DNA from: Riptortus pedestris
Lineage: Eukaryota > Arthropoda > Insecta > Hemiptera > Alydidae
Direction: 5' to 3'
Assembly: GCA_019009955.1 (NCBI GenBank)
Contig: CM032229.1
Span: forward strand, 82,097,001 to 82,161,000
Length of the DNA stretch: 64,000 nt
Each line of letters starts with the position of its first letter. Position 1 is the stretch's first letter. A program made the position numbers and the translations under genes. Of this stretch, positions 11,558-23,121 are shown piece by piece. A model generated the notes under the pieces. That model was not told where the DNA came from, made no database searches, and worked only from the letters and a program-made list of their open reading frames with translations.

Positions 11558-11773
11558 TATAACTATTATTATTATTTATTAACGTCCACTTTTTGCAACT
11601 CAGGCAAATTGGGACGGATTATCTACAGGCTACCACCCTTTTCTAGCCAGGGTGAGACGTAGGATGTTATTTAATGAATTTCCCTTCCCCAGGCCAGAAT
11701 CGAACTCGCCACTCTAGGTTTACAACGTGAGATTAAGGTCAACGCTTTAACTCACATGTCTAACCTGAGCCCC
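11558..11773 (-). mobile_element. tRNA-derived SINE, near full length
   Basis: Read on the minus strand it starts GGGGCTCAGGTTAGAC, with a polymerase III A-box-like segment (TGTGAGTTAAAGCGTT) and a B-box-like segment near GAGTTCGATTCTGGCC. It ends GCAAAAAGTGGACGTTAATAAA with a (TAA)n tail. A 10-bp direct repeat GTAACCAAAT at 11548-11557 and 11774-11783 is a target-site duplication. It is not a real tRNA gene: the fold is only partly preserved and the copy belongs to a dispersed family. Confidence 0.85.
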
Positions 11774-11883
11774 GTAACCAAATAACAAAGCAGTCGTTTA
11801 CTTATCTACGCCCCAGTTCGGGTTTTCCTGGTCATTTATTCAAGTGTGACGACTCAAGATCTTCCATATAGAGACATATAAAT

Positions 11884-12019
11884 TGTTGAACGGACCTTAT
11901 TTTCGACATCTCCTTCATAGCATCGATGGATATTTGTAGAATATTCTCGAAAAATACGTCATGACTAAAACCTCAGTAGCTGATTACCCTTTAAGGAAAC
12001 CTGCTAAAATGAGAGATGT
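11884..12019 (-). mobile_element. HINE 5' fragment
   Basis: Matches the 5' end of the HINE family on the minus strand: CGGACCTTATTTTCGACATC, ATCGATGGATATTTG, CCTCAGTAGCTGATTACCC, and a degenerate 5' tip AAACCTGCTAAAA. The microsatellite and 3' half are absent. Confidence 0.75.
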
Positions 12020-12134
12020 CTAATTTTGGCATCCGTCATCAATTGCAAAATAGGAGCTTCAAGCAAGACGATAGTAATCACATTTCTGCGATTCTATGAT
12101 TGGTATTGTATTGAACTGGAAATCTGAAGTGTTG

Positions 12135-12324
<190 letters not shown>

Positions 12325-12329
12325 TTTAT

Positions 12330-13146
12330 TGGTAGTGACGATGTTTGAACAAGCCTGTTTGCGATCGTGCCCTCCCATCCTCTGGGGTCCATTGTCTGCC
12401 ATGTACGTCGATTCGTACTACCAGGTACTCGACTTCTGCCTGACACAACCATCTCCCCATCAACAATTAGTACCTACAATCATTGCTAGGCTTCCATCTT
12501 CTATGGTTGCGGATTCAAGCTCATGCTTGTAGTAAAAAGAACTGTTCTTAATTACCAGAAGTATTATATGGCCTGACTATAGAGGCTGCTTGTATGTTTG
12601 AATAAAAAAGACCAAACCTCAAAAACAATAATTTGTCACACAATTTTTATAAAAACCTATGAATATAATAATATTCAATAAATAATTTGTAGCTAAGTTA
12701 ATGTTGTGAATAATAACTATAAAATACTATTTCTAATAACTGAAATAAAATCTATCAATAGTCATTCTCAGGATATTTAAGATAGCTAATGAGATACAAT
12801 TAAGAAAAGCAATTGTGATCAGACAGAAAAAAAGGGTGTTGTCGAAACTACCAATTAATGGAATATAAATTGAAATTTATCTTATTAAGGATATTATTGC
12901 CTTGCTCAATGAACCTATGCTTAATTTAACTGTAAATATTTTTTTTTTAAATCCTTTATTTAACTTATTAGAACAATTTCTATATGGATATGTATTAGCT
13001 TAATAGCTCATGTTCGTACATAAAGTAAATTTAAATTATTCTGGAATTTCTAAGTTCTTGGGTACTACCCTTAACTCTTTTAATCGAAAATAATTAGTTT
13101 CATTAATACAAAAACAAACAAGAAAATAAAGTGATAAAAACGTTTT
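12330..13146. other. AT-rich intergenic, nothing firm
   Basis: No gene or known repeat recognised. Confidence 0.4.
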
Positions 13147-13160
13147 TTTTTGTCTTTTTA

Positions 13161-13401
13161 TTATTATTATTATTATTATTTATTAACGTCCACTTTTTGC
13201 AACTTAGGCTAATCGGGACGGGTTATCTACAGGTTACAACCATTTTCTAGCCAGGGTGGGATTTTAGGATGTTATTTAATGAATTTCGTCACTAAATAAT
13301 TTCCTTTTCCCAGGCGAGAACCGAACTCGTCACTCTAGGTTTACCATGTGAGATAAAGGTCAACGCTTTAACTCACATGGCTAACCTGAGCCCCAGGTGT
13401 C
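13161..13401 (-). mobile_element. tRNA-derived SINE, full length
   Basis: Same family as 11558-11773. On the minus strand the head GGGGCTCAGGTTAGCCATGT leads through a B-box-like GAGTTCGGTTCTCGCC and the body to GCAAAAAGTGGACGTTAATA and a (TAA)n tail. A 14-bp direct repeat TTTTTGTCTTTTTA at 13147-13160 and 13402-13415 flanks it. Confidence 0.88.
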
Positions 13402-13698
13402 TTTTTGTCTTTTTAGACTGGGAAGCTACGTCCTGTTAGAATTTATTATCACAAATGTTGTGTACTACTAAGAAAGGAGGCCGCCGACAGGCAGGGAACT
13501 ATGATAGGCAAGCACTTCAAACTCTCCCACGTCCCTTTGCACGAATATCATACGACTTCTGTTTGCCACTGGAATGGATCATCGGTCGAAGCCTTTAATT
13601 TAATTTAATATTATTATTGTTTCTTTTTTTAAAAACAAAATGTCATATGTTTGAAATTTATATTCAGTTTGAAATACAGTCCACTAGTGAATTATAGC

Positions 13699-14327
13699 AT
13701 AAAATTGGTTACGGATACCATTAAAGCAAGAAGTGTCTAGGTTTGCGATAAAATTGGTTACGGATACAATTTTAGCAATAAGTGTCTAGGTTTGCGATAA
13801 AATTGGTTACGGATACAATTTTAGCAATAAGTGTCTAGGTTTGCGATAAAATTGGTTACGGATACAATTTTAGCAATAAGTGTCTAGGTTTGCGATAAAA
13901 TTGGTTACGGATACAATTTTAGCAAAAGGATCTAGGTTTCCGATAAAATTGGTTACGGATACAATTTTAGCAAAAGGATCTAGGTTTCCGATAAAATTGG
14001 TTACGGATACAATTTTAGCAAAAGGATCTAGGTTTCCGATAAAATTGGTTACGGATACAATTTTAGCAATAAGTGTCTAGGTTTGCGATAGAATTGGTTA
14101 CGGATACAATTTTAGCAATAAGTGTCTAGGTTTGCGATAGAATTGGTTACGGATACAATTTTAGCAATAAGTGTCTAGGTTTGCGATAGAATTGGTTACG
14201 GATACAATTTTAGCAATAAGTGTCTAGGTTTGCGATAAAATTGGTTACGGATACAATTTTAGCAAATAGTGACTAAAAAACGAGATAAAATTGGTTACGG
14301 ATACAATTTTATCAAATAGTGATTAAC
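13699..14327 (+). repeat. 48/49-bp minisatellite, about 13 units
   Basis: The unit reads AAAATTGGTTACGGATACAA followed by TTTTAGCAATAAGTGTCTAG and GTTTGCGAT. Most units are 49 bp. Three consecutive units in the middle (about 13925-14045) are 48 bp, with AGCAAAAGGATCTAGGTTTC in place of the usual spacer. The 48-bp units keep a frame open for a few copies, which creates an artefactual ORF. Each unit contains AAAATTG...CAATTTT, which can pair as a small hairpin. Confidence 0.95.
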
Positions 14328-14330
14328 AAT

Positions 14331-16615
14331 TTCTATTTACAACTGATAACTTATTTAAGATTAGAAAAAAAAAACTATGAATTCCTGTACAATTAAACAA
14401 GCTCTCATAAGCTATAACAAAAAAAAAGTTAAATAAGTTTAAAGGTTTCTTTAACAATTCATTTAGAGGGGATGAGGGCGTATTGAATTTATTCATTGAT
14501 TTAATTCATTTTACCAAAATTTCTTTGTTCTGTAGTACACGAATAGTCTTGTATTGTTAGTGCTGAAAAAACATTTCAATTTATTCGACATTACACAATA
14601 ACTAGTTAGTTTTAAGGAATACTGACAATATTGACCGAACCATAATCTAGGAAGACATGACAGTGGACTTGTACAGTCAACACGAAATCGATTTCTATAC
14701 AATACTAGCATTAAAGTGATTCCTGTGTAATTATACAAACGGAAATATAAAAAAGAAAAATGCATTCACTCTCAAGTCACGTAAATTTCCAAAGGTTTTC
14801 ATTAAGCCTTAGAAAAACTGTTTTAGTTGTAGTTGGTTTGAATTTTCTCTGACTAATCGCAAAAATTTGTTAAATGGGATTCCGGTTAGCATATTTAGAG
14901 TTTTCTTTTTGCTCTATTATAATAACGAAGTATTGATGCAAATTTAGAAAAATTGTTTGATAATAAAAAATTGTGGATAATATAATATCGAACAACTTTG
15001 ATGGATTAAGGAAGCTTCTACCATTAATTTATTTTTAAATCACCTCTTTTTTATTAAAGAAAATGTCCTTCCGTCCTTAATATTCCCATCCATTCAATCT
15101 TAGGCAAGTTACCAACATGCTATCGTAAATGAAATAAAATAAAGCATAATGTAAGTATAGATTCACCTCTTCATTTTATTGAAACCACCTTACCTAAAAC
15201 ACTAAGGACATTTTCTTTGGCTATATCATTTTACTTTTTTTACAGGATATTTTTTTACTTTTCTTTTTACTTTTTATAAATTTCTTGCTTTTCCTGAACT
15301 GAACTCATTTCAGCTCTTAGATATGTCTATTTTCATCAAAATTCGAATATCATGAGTTCGTTATTTTGCTAATTACTATGTTTTCATAATTATGTAAGGT
15401 TGTTTTGTGTAAGAGTCAATCAAATTACCTGTCAACGACTTAAAATTTGCATTTGAATTTGGCTCCGGTTTCGTGGTCTAGGTACCAGTAGATTTTCAAA
15501 GCCTTCCTGGACGCCAGCTTAACACCTCATTGCTATACATACTTTGGTGAAATGCCAATTAACTGTGTACCAGAGTTCTTCAAGCCACTTCTTTATCTCG
15601 TTGAGGTTTTAGATGTTGAAATTGTCCTGTTCTAATTTCTCCAGCAAGTTACGAGTGAGCTTCCTCATACTCTTACATCTTGCCCCTCCACCCTTATCTC
15701 TCTACCTCCCCTTCATTGCCGTTTCTCTCTGTGTAAATGCTTCAGGGGTATGACTGATTTATTATATATATGATTTATTACAATATTTTCTTTTGTATAC
15801 TTCTAATTTGGCAATTTTTGTAGAGCCTAAAGAATTGTTTACGATTTATTATTCAAAGGAAAGTATTTATCTACCGGAGGATTATTTTTTTTTTGTAATT
15901 CTTCCTCTGGTCTTAGTTACTAGTTGTTTTCATGTATTACTTCATCCCTCCCCCCCCCCCAAACCACACAAAATCATCTTGTTTTTATAACTGAAGCCAA
16001 TATCATGTATTTATTTTATATCAATCTCTACTTGGGACCAGCAATAAGTGGATATAAGGATACATCATCCTTGTTTGCAATCTGAAAATGTAAATCATTG
16101 CCTCAAGAATCTATGCCTACCACTGAATTGTCCATAACAACGACAGAAGCATTAGGAGGTCAAGTGGTCAACATGAAGTGAAAGAAGTGGTCTTTATTGA
16201 TCCCAGAGAGCGTGCTTTAAAAAAATGACAAATACAGTTTAATACAAGATCATACATATTCTGATTTCAAGACCCCCCCCCCTTCGGGAATACTGTGTGT
16301 ATGAAATTAGTCTTATTGTGAATGTGAATGTCAAGCACTGTGGTGGTCATTGAAGAAATGAAATCTAAGGAAATTACATAAGTTGCTTCTGAGAAGGTTA
16401 ATGAAAAGGTGCATTGGTGTTGGCAGGCGTAAGCTGTAATTACTCCGACGAGGCCCCAGACCTCGGGATAAGAACCTCATTAGACACTCAGGAGCCTTTA
16501 GCTCTGCCTCAGGGACTTGTCTCCAGGAAGAGGAGCTCTTCTCTCATTAGTCTGCTCTGTTCTCAACAGCTGGGTGTTATGTACTCCTAGCAACCTCTTC
16601 TCTCATCGATCTGCG
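14331..16615. other. AT-rich intergenic, no supported gene
   Basis: Holds short homopolymer runs (C at 15949-15960 and 16273-16282) and no coding region or transposon I can recognise. Confidence 0.4.
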
Positions 16616-16959
<344 letters not shown>

Positions 16960-16975
16960 CTAGTTTTTCTCCCTA

Positions 16976-17371
16976 GAATTTTTTTTAGAAACCACAAAAG
17001 CTGACAGATATCACATCACCATCTATAAACACCGGACCTGTCCAGAGGGTCAACGTCATTTTTAACGTGCAACTGCCCTTAAACGCTGCCGAAACTCCTA
17101 TTCCCTTCAATTTCATCCCAATTCTCTCTGGTCAGAGGCAAAGGGAGGAAACGGAGAGCTATCCATTTTGACCGTCGACAGGGCTCCAACCATCGGATCG
17201 TCCATCCCCATGTTCATATTCCTACTGTGTACATCCAGATTGCCCTGTAGGTACGGTCGAAAGACGGCTTCGAAATAAACCATGTACCAACTTCACCAGT
17301 ACAATGAATATTGCATACCATCATCGGGGTTTATGCTATAATACAAAGCTTAACCAACCCAGATAAGAGAA
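16976..17371. other. intergenic, nothing recognised
   Basis: Slightly higher GC than its surroundings but no coding signal or known repeat. Confidence 0.35.
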
Positions 17372-18107
17372 ATGTCCGTCACGCAGGGGCTGCGTAAACT
17401 AAGCAGATTTCCCATGTGAAGTTTTACAATAGAGAAATCTGCATACTGGTAACACAATACCACCGTGATTAAATACAAACGGTAATGAGAAATCCTTCAG
17501 TTAATTAAAATAAATTCCCAACTGAAACGGCTTCTGAATTGTAAGAATAGTTTATATTTTAATTTCAAATTTTAGTAGTCCAAGAACTAAAGAAGGGGGG
17601 GGGCGGATGAAGAGAACGTATTTGCATAAATCTCACAAAGTAAGGAAGGTAAGGTAAGGTTAGAAACGACAGGTAAGGTTAGAAGTAGCCTCCCACCTGA
17701 GCCGAGCAATGACGGAAATGGCCGATCTAATCCGAACTATACCTGACCACAGACTTCATAAAAATGCAAATATCTCGGTTAATATTCAAGATAGAGAATA
17801 AATGTATATAACAATATGTATAGTAAATTTAATTTTCAATAAGATTGGTTCCATGCAATTTTTCGATCCGATGCATAATAACGGAGATATTTTGAATGTT
17901 CGAAAATTCCCCCTTCTAAACCCGCCTTCCCTCTAGTCCTATTTCAGAGCGTTAACAGACAATATATATCTTAATATATATATATATATATATATAATTT
18001 TGAACGGACCTCATTTTCGTCATCTCCTGGGTAGGATCGATGGACGTTTGAAGAAATGTTTCGAAAATCGCGTAATGACGACAGCCCCTCAAGGGAAATC
18101 TGCTAAA
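17372..18107 (-). mobile_element. HINE, short form, full length
   Basis: Minus-strand copy. The 3' end appears as GTCCGTCACGCAGGGGCTGC at the left, with subterminal repeat AGCAGATTTCCC. The core follows, with AAATATCTCGGTTAATATTC and the (TA)n tract at 17974-17995. The 5' end at the right is ...AAGGGAAATCTGCTAAAA. It abuts the LTR at 18108 and is one arm of a larger inverted duplication. Confidence 0.85.
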
Positions 18108-18307
18108 AATTGTTCACATCTAAAGTTACGTCTAGGGAGCTCTGCAAACATCGGCATTTATTTCCTTTATAAACCCTTCATTTTTTCCTCGCTTTGTCAT
18201 TTCCACAGTCGCTGTAGCCCGTTTCTCATTTTGTTTCTCAAGTTTGCAATTGATATTATCAATAAAGTGCTTTTTAAAAAGGCTTTACCGCTTACTTTAT
18301 ACTTAAC
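18108..18307 (+). mobile_element. solo LTR (3' part), gypsy-like
   Basis: Bounded on the right by a primer binding site. It contains a TATA-like CTTTATAAACCC at about 18168 and an AATAAA-type signal at 18261. It ends in ...ACTTAAC(T), the ACT-type terminus used by errantivirus-like gypsy elements. The 5' boundary is hidden by the HINE. Part of it (about 18121-18215) recurs inverted at 18497-18636. Confidence 0.6.
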
Positions 18308-18325
18308 TGGCGCCCGAACAGGGAC
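18308..18325 (+). promoter_or_regulatory. tRNA-Lys-type primer binding site
   Basis: TGGCGCCCGAACAGGGAC is the classical complement of the 3' end of tRNA-Lys used to prime reverse transcription in retroviruses and many gypsy-group elements. It lies exactly at the 3' edge of the LTR, as expected. Confidence 0.75.
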
Positions 18326-18489
18326 TTAGAAGGAGTTTTCATTTTCAAGTGTGATCTATTTGCCACAATTTTGATACTTTGGATTTTAATCCTTAACTGG
18401 TTATTACCCAAACTATAGTGGTGCACTTTTACTACCCAAAGTATAAGCTAGCACTTTTACTCGCTATCTATTTCCGGAGTCCCCCAACT

Positions 18490-18636
18490 ACATTGAAGCA
18501 GAGTAACTACAGCTACTGGGGAAATGACAAGGAGAGGAAAAAATGAAGGGTTTATAAAGGAAATAAATGCTGATGTTGTAATGTCAGCAGAGCGTATGCT
18601 CCCTAGACTTAACTTAAGAATTTAGAAGAGAAGGCT
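18490..18636 (-). mobile_element. inverted partial LTR copy
   Basis: The reverse complement matches 18121-18215: CTAGGGAGC..., GCATTTATTTCCTTTATAAA, CCCTTCATTTTTTCCTC and GTCATTTCC. With the forward copy it forms an inverted repeat around a spacer of about 180 bp that holds the primer binding site and leader. Confidence 0.8.
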
Positions 18637-19045
18637 GCACACATGGCACGATTTGAGAATAATTTCTTGATATGTATATCGATCCCTTGCAGGAGATGAC
18701 GAAAATACCATAAGTCTGCTCAAACCTATATATTTTTTTTATTATAATTATATTTGTTTCATAACGCTCTAGCGGCCGGAGTTATTGTAATTCCATACTT
18801 ACATGGTTCATGTAAAAGTAAAGATTAATTTCTTATATGGTTGGAATTGGGGGGAGGGCTGGATTTAGAAAGTTTAATATCGAATAATCCAAATATCAGG
18901 TAGTATCGAAAAATTCTAAAGAAGCTGTCGCAAATTTAATTTTCTATAAACGCCGATTCTTCAACTCAAATATTAACAGAGGTATTTGATTATTTTAGTA
19001 TTTACTGTAAAGTCAACTCATACTTTTGGTAAAGATCAAACAAAA
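18637..19045 (+). mobile_element. HINE copy, degenerate, 3'-truncated
   Basis: The plus-strand core is recognisable: ATCGATCCCTTGCAGGAGAT, GACGAAAAT, a short (TA)/T tract, CTCTAGCGGCCGGAGTTATT, and AAATATTAACAGAGGTATTT. The 5' subterminal repeat and 3' end are lost. It is the second arm of the inverted duplication with 17372-18107. Confidence 0.65.
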
Positions 19046-19079
19046 ATTACGAATTATTAGTTTCTAACGGATGTTTCAG

Positions 19080-19172
19080 ATTTTCAATGGACATTTGAAG
19101 TACTTTTTCGAAACCTTCACCATGAGAACACCCCAGCTAATTTCCCTCACTGGAAATCTGCTAAAAATCGAA
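19080..19172 (-). mobile_element. HINE 5' tip
   Basis: The minus-strand 5' end of the family: CAATGGACATTTGAAG, then GGAAATCTGCTAAAA. It follows head-to-head on the truncated copy 18637-19045. Confidence 0.65.
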
Positions 19173-20529
19173 TTTAAGAGCCTCAGCTAGTTGAGAGTCT
19201 TTAAGAGCACCCGCTGAATACTAGGTTAGGGGAGGCTGTAGTAGTAGAATAAAATAGAGAAAAATAGCTGTAGGGACTAAGAGGCAAGCCCCTGATCGGG
19301 TATGCAGGACAGGGACCCCCTCATTTTTACCCATTACCAGCAAGCCATTTGTCTGCCTCCTACCAACGCTTTGTCTTCATTCTTTCTTCCCCTTCCTTCC
19401 GTCTCTCTTCCTCCCCTTCCACAGCCTCTAAGCAAAAACATAATAACGCGCCTCATCTAAACTTGGATTACCATTTTTATTAAAGACCTTCCGAGGCTTG
19501 ATGGCATTAATTTGACTCGCGCTAAGACTGATTCCCTCAAGATCAATGTACACTGATCATCTTTGACATAGCGTGAAAGGTAATAGCTGATAAATAAGAA
19601 AGTTTGCTTCCTTGAGCTATGTGATATAATGATGGTCTCACCTCAGCTTGTTTCTAAGTAAAAAACCGACGAGTAGAAGTAGGGATTGACTGAAGGACAT
19701 AAACGATAATATACTCCCCCCCCCAAATAATATTTTTGGTCTTTGGAGAGGTCAGGACTATACCGAATATCCTGCCTTTCCTGTGAAGCTACATACGTGG
19801 GGCAGGGTGGTCTGGTTGGTCCTTCAGGTCAACATCCAGAACTTTCGGTAGGTTACCTCACTCTTTTTCTCTCTTGTAAATTTAATAATTTATTTACATT
19901 GTGTTATTATTTATAGTCTAGGTTAATTGTTTTTTGTTTTGTTCTTACTTTAGGTTTTATTTATTTCCTGGTTGATTGTGTGGGAGGTTTTAGTGGGTCA
20001 GGTCAACATCCTGGACGTTTGGTAGGTTACATCTCTCTTATACAGTTAAGAATCGACATCTCTTCCTTCGAGTAGGTCTGCACTCATCATCATTCGTATT
20101 TTCTTCTACCCTCTTATTCGCGGCTAACTTTCTCAAGTTTTGAGGATATTTCTAGCGCTGCTGGAGATATTTTTTTTCTCATCTTGGCGATATTCCCATT
20201 GCTCCATATAAAGAACTTGGTTGATAATATTGAGAATAAACAACCATAGGCCAACGTTTAGTGTATCACCACATTATATACATTGAAAATAATTTATCAA
20301 CGGTGTCCTCTCCGTCTTTGGTCCTATTTTAAAAACTAATAATTTCGGGGTTGTCTTTCGATTCCTTGACGATTGTGGCATCATCGTGTAAAGTAGATAT
20401 GAAAATGACTACCTTGTATTTCGGTGAACACATGAAAAAGAGTAACTTGTTCGTGAGATGAAAATGGCCGAGTAAGCATTTCGATTTAATTTAAAGCTCT
20501 AAATTTCAAGAAACCGAAGTTTCCTTTTT
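19173..20529. other. intergenic, no supported gene
   Basis: Two short similar segments, TCAGGTCAACATCCAGAAC at about 19826 and GTCAGGTCAACATCCTGGAC at about 19997, suggest an old local duplication. Nothing else is recognised. Confidence 0.4.
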
Positions 20530-20729
20530 TTAAGGTTCCAACGAAAAATATATTATTTTCTGCTAAATACTTCATCAAATTATAGCTATCACGCGTGATA
20601 TTTCTTCCTCTTCGGACAATTGGTGAAGGAAGTCTTTTAACTACCTCTGGAGGAAAGTTGCTTATTTTGAAATGTCCGTCTGCTTTTTTTTTTTTAAATA
20701 TTTCTTTTAGCGTTTGGTTAATATATCCA

Positions 20730-20770
<41 letters not shown>
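20530..20770 (-). pseudogene. piggyBac-like transposase C-terminal fragment, copy 1
   Basis: The minus strand reads PPEVVKRLPSPIVRRGRNIT followed by RDSYNLMKYLAENNIFFVGT. This aligns with the piggyBac pattern VV-x-RL-x-x-PI-x-x-x-GRN-(I/V)-T-x-D...(A)E-x-L-x-x...VGT, which contains the last acidic catalytic residue in the T-x-D position (here ITRD). The canonical NWFTS after the Asp is replaced by SYNLM. An A/T-rich expansion (the poly(A) at 20736-20769) lies at the N-terminal side, and a stop closes the frame soon after the KKRK segment. It is a fragment and not functional. Confidence 0.7.
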
Positions 20771-22037
20771 ATTCAGTTAGAAAGTAATTTTAAATAATAA
20801 CACTTGTTATTAATTAATTGATAATAATACCTTTATATGAGTAGTGCCATTTCAAAACTGGTCTTATCCAAAAAAAATTAAAATATAAGTGGCAGTGTAT
20901 TCTTGAAGTATTTTTCCTGCTCTTTCTGAATAAAATATCTGTTTGAATAAAAAGTGGCTATAAACAGTTCAAAGGAGAATATGAAAACCACTGTCCACAG
21001 CAAAACTGGCTTTAATAGAGATCTGTTCTGAAACAAAACTTGCCTTCTCCATTCCAGCCAATGAGAAGCAAGCATTTTTTAAAAATTGCATATGGGTGCC
21101 ACAAAGCTGATAGCAGCAACTGTTGAAATTTTCAGGTTGTGGTTTTTCTCTTTTAAAGTGTGCTTCTGTGTAAAATAATTGGTATATTATTTGATTGAAT
21201 AAAAAGAAGATGGATGAAACAGTTGCAGTTTTTCCCATTGAGCCTGGTGGATGTCGTCAGAACAGAAAAGGAATGACCAAAAGAGAAGACCTGGACTTCT
21301 ATGTGAATTTATTTCATACTATTTCTTCAGTAAATTGCAGAGATGGCGATGAAGATTTCGATGGCTACTGTGAACAACAAGAAAATCCTGAAGTGTTTGA
21401 AGGCTTTACTTAATTTTTTTTTCTTTTAAGACAGAAATGTGAATTTTTACTTTTTTAAAGATGTATATTGCTTCTGTTTTAAAAAATGTTTAAAGTAATT
21501 ATTACATTTTCATTATACCTATAATAAAATGTCATTTTTCCAGTAAGTAACCATATTTTTGTCAAATTAAAAAAATAAATAAATAAAAAATATTATTTTA
21601 TTATCATCCTAAGTATAATTTTAAATTTTAATATAATTAAAGTGTATTATTTCTTCTCAGCTTCATTACTTTTTTGTAATTCAGATGAGTTAACCAGAAT
21701 TATACTTTACAAATTAACTGAAACACAACTTGCCTTATCCTCAGTAGTCTGTTTCAGAACTGATCTTCCCCAAGCTGCCAGAGCAAAACTAGCTATGTGT
21801 AAATTTTAAACACATATTGCTGCTGGAAAACTCTTCCAATTTAGTTTGCACCTTTTTTAAATCAATAGGCAGTTTAAGTTATCTAACGAAAAAAAAAATT
21901 ATAACAGAAATATGGATAATTTTAAGATAATCAGTTATTTGCCCTACTGGAAAATTATGAAAAGTGGAGAAGACAAGTTTTGAAATGGCACTACTCATAT
22001 ATATATATATACAGTCAATTTATATAAAACAGAAGGA

Positions 22038-22071
<34 letters not shown>

Positions 22072-22225
22072 ATAAAGATATATATACACATAACATAAAA
22101 AAAAGGTTAACTATATTTGTTATTAATTTAAGTGTAATATTGCAGTAATAAATTTTACCAAAACGTTGACAAACTGATGTAATTTCATTTCAACCTATGT
22201 GACCAACAGCCCCACCAGAAAATTT
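20534..22225. repeat. direct duplication, copy 1 (interrupted by a 1.16-kb element)
   Basis: About 530 bp of sequence is repeated at 22299-22835 in the same orientation. Shared landmarks are GGTTCCAACGAAA...ATATATTATTTTCTGC, the piggyBac fragment, TTCAGTTAGAAAGTAATTTT, ACAGTCAATTTATATAAAAC next to (TA)n, and ACGTTGACAAACTGATGTAA. Copy 1 carries the insertion 20839-21996. Copy 2 is uninterrupted. Confidence 0.9.
20839..21996. mobile_element. 1.16-kb DNA transposon with 31-bp TIRs, non-autonomous
   Basis: The left TIR starts GAGTAGTGCCATTTCAAAAC and its inverse closes the element at 21996. The paralogous sequence at 22575-22630 lacks it, giving the empty site in a TA-rich target (CTTTATAT | ATATAT). 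The motif AAAACT(T/G)G(T/C)CTT(A/C)TCC occurs in the TIRs (20854-20869; inverse at 21966-21981) and again, with one to three mismatches, at 21035-21050, 21725-21740 and 21756-21771, like subterminal transposase-binding repeats. A 72-codon ORF at 21195-21413 (+; possible start MDETVAVFPIEPGG) is the only coding-like segment and may be a transposase remnant. The superfamily is not recognised. Confidence 0.8.
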
Positions 22226-22298
22226 CTAATAAATCTAAAACTTTATAAAATGAGTCAAAAAATTTGAATGAATTGAAAATCATATCATTTCATGATAA
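22213..22298 (-). repeat. fragment of the 27-bp-minisatellite element family
   Basis: Bases AAATTTCTAATAAATCTAAA...CAAAAAATTTGAATGA match the non-coding part of that family at 26326-26400 (same orientation) and the reverse of 32980-33050. Confidence 0.7.
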
Positions 22299-22585
22299 AG
22301 GTTCCAACGAAATATATTATTTTCTGCTAAATACTTCACCAAATTATAGCTGGAAAACCATCATATTTCTTCCTCTTCGGACAATTGGTGAAGGAAGTCT
22401 TTTAACTACCTCTGGAGGAAAGTTGCTTATTTTGAAATGTCCGTCTGCCTTTTTTATAAAAAATATTTCTTTTAGCGTTTGGTTAATATATCCAGTTTTA
22501 GTAAAAAAACAAAACAAAAAAAAACATTCAGTTAGAAAGTAATTTTAAATAATAACACTTGTTATTAATTAATTAATAATAACAC

Positions 22586-22631
<46 letters not shown>

Positions 22632-22656
22632 TCAATTTATATAAAACAGAAGGAAG

Positions 22657-22711
<55 letters not shown>

Positions 22712-22835
22712 AAATAAAAAAATGTTAACTATATTTGTTATTAATTTAAGTGTAATATTGCAGTAATAAATTTTACCAAAACGTTGACAAACTGATGTAA
22801 TTTCATTTCAACCTATGTGACCAACAGCCGCACCA
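22299..22835. repeat. direct duplication, copy 2 (empty site for the TIR element)
   Basis: Uninterrupted partner of 20534-22225. It contains two (TA)n tracts at about 22590-22628 and 22662-22707. Confidence 0.9.
22302..22530 (-). pseudogene. piggyBac-like transposase C-terminal fragment, copy 2
   Basis: Same fragment as 20530-20770. The minus strand reads YINQTLKEIFF, then ADGHFKISNFPPEVVKRLPS and PIVRRGRN. The segment after GRN is altered (MMVFQL and a stop replace ITRDSYNLM), so the catalytic-Asp region is lost in this copy. Confidence 0.65.
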
Positions 22836-23120
22836 GATAAGGATGGTTTCAACGGTGTCATCATCACGCATTTGCCCGTCTGGTTGTACTCCTGCATACA
22901 TTTCTGAATTATAGGAGCATCAGTAAGGGCATCAATTTTGACGTACTTGGAGTATTGGATAAAATGGCAGCATTCACGGAAATATTCCAGTTTCTCGCCA
23001 ATATTAGTGTTTTTCAAGGGAATACCACTTAGTTCGCAACGAACTTCTCAAAAACATATTTCACAGCTCCGATGGTACCGGGAAGAGTATCAAAATGTTG
23101 GTGTTTTCCTCACCGTTTTA
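22836..23120 (-). pseudogene. unidentified gene fragment, paralog copy 1, downstream part
   Basis: The minus strand reads DTLPGTIGAVKYVFEKFLRS...KWYSLEKH and, in a second frame, NTNIGEKLEYFRECCHFIQY followed by SKYVKIDALTDAPIIQKCMQ. The same sequence occurs at 32745-32960 on the plus strand. The product is not recognised. Its position on the same strand, upstream of the piggyBac C-terminal fragment, makes an upstream transposase segment possible but unproven. A frameshift separates the two frames. Confidence 0.5.
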
Positions 23121-23121
23121 A

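Noticed and set aside
13690..14330. CRISPR-like array at the 48/49-bp repeats
   Set aside because: The units are directly abutting with no unique spacers, and the context is eukaryotic.
15440..15720. Possible transposase fragment on the minus strand (NEIKKWLEELWYTVNWHF)
   Set aside because: Too short and without catalytic motifs or terminal repeats to support a call.
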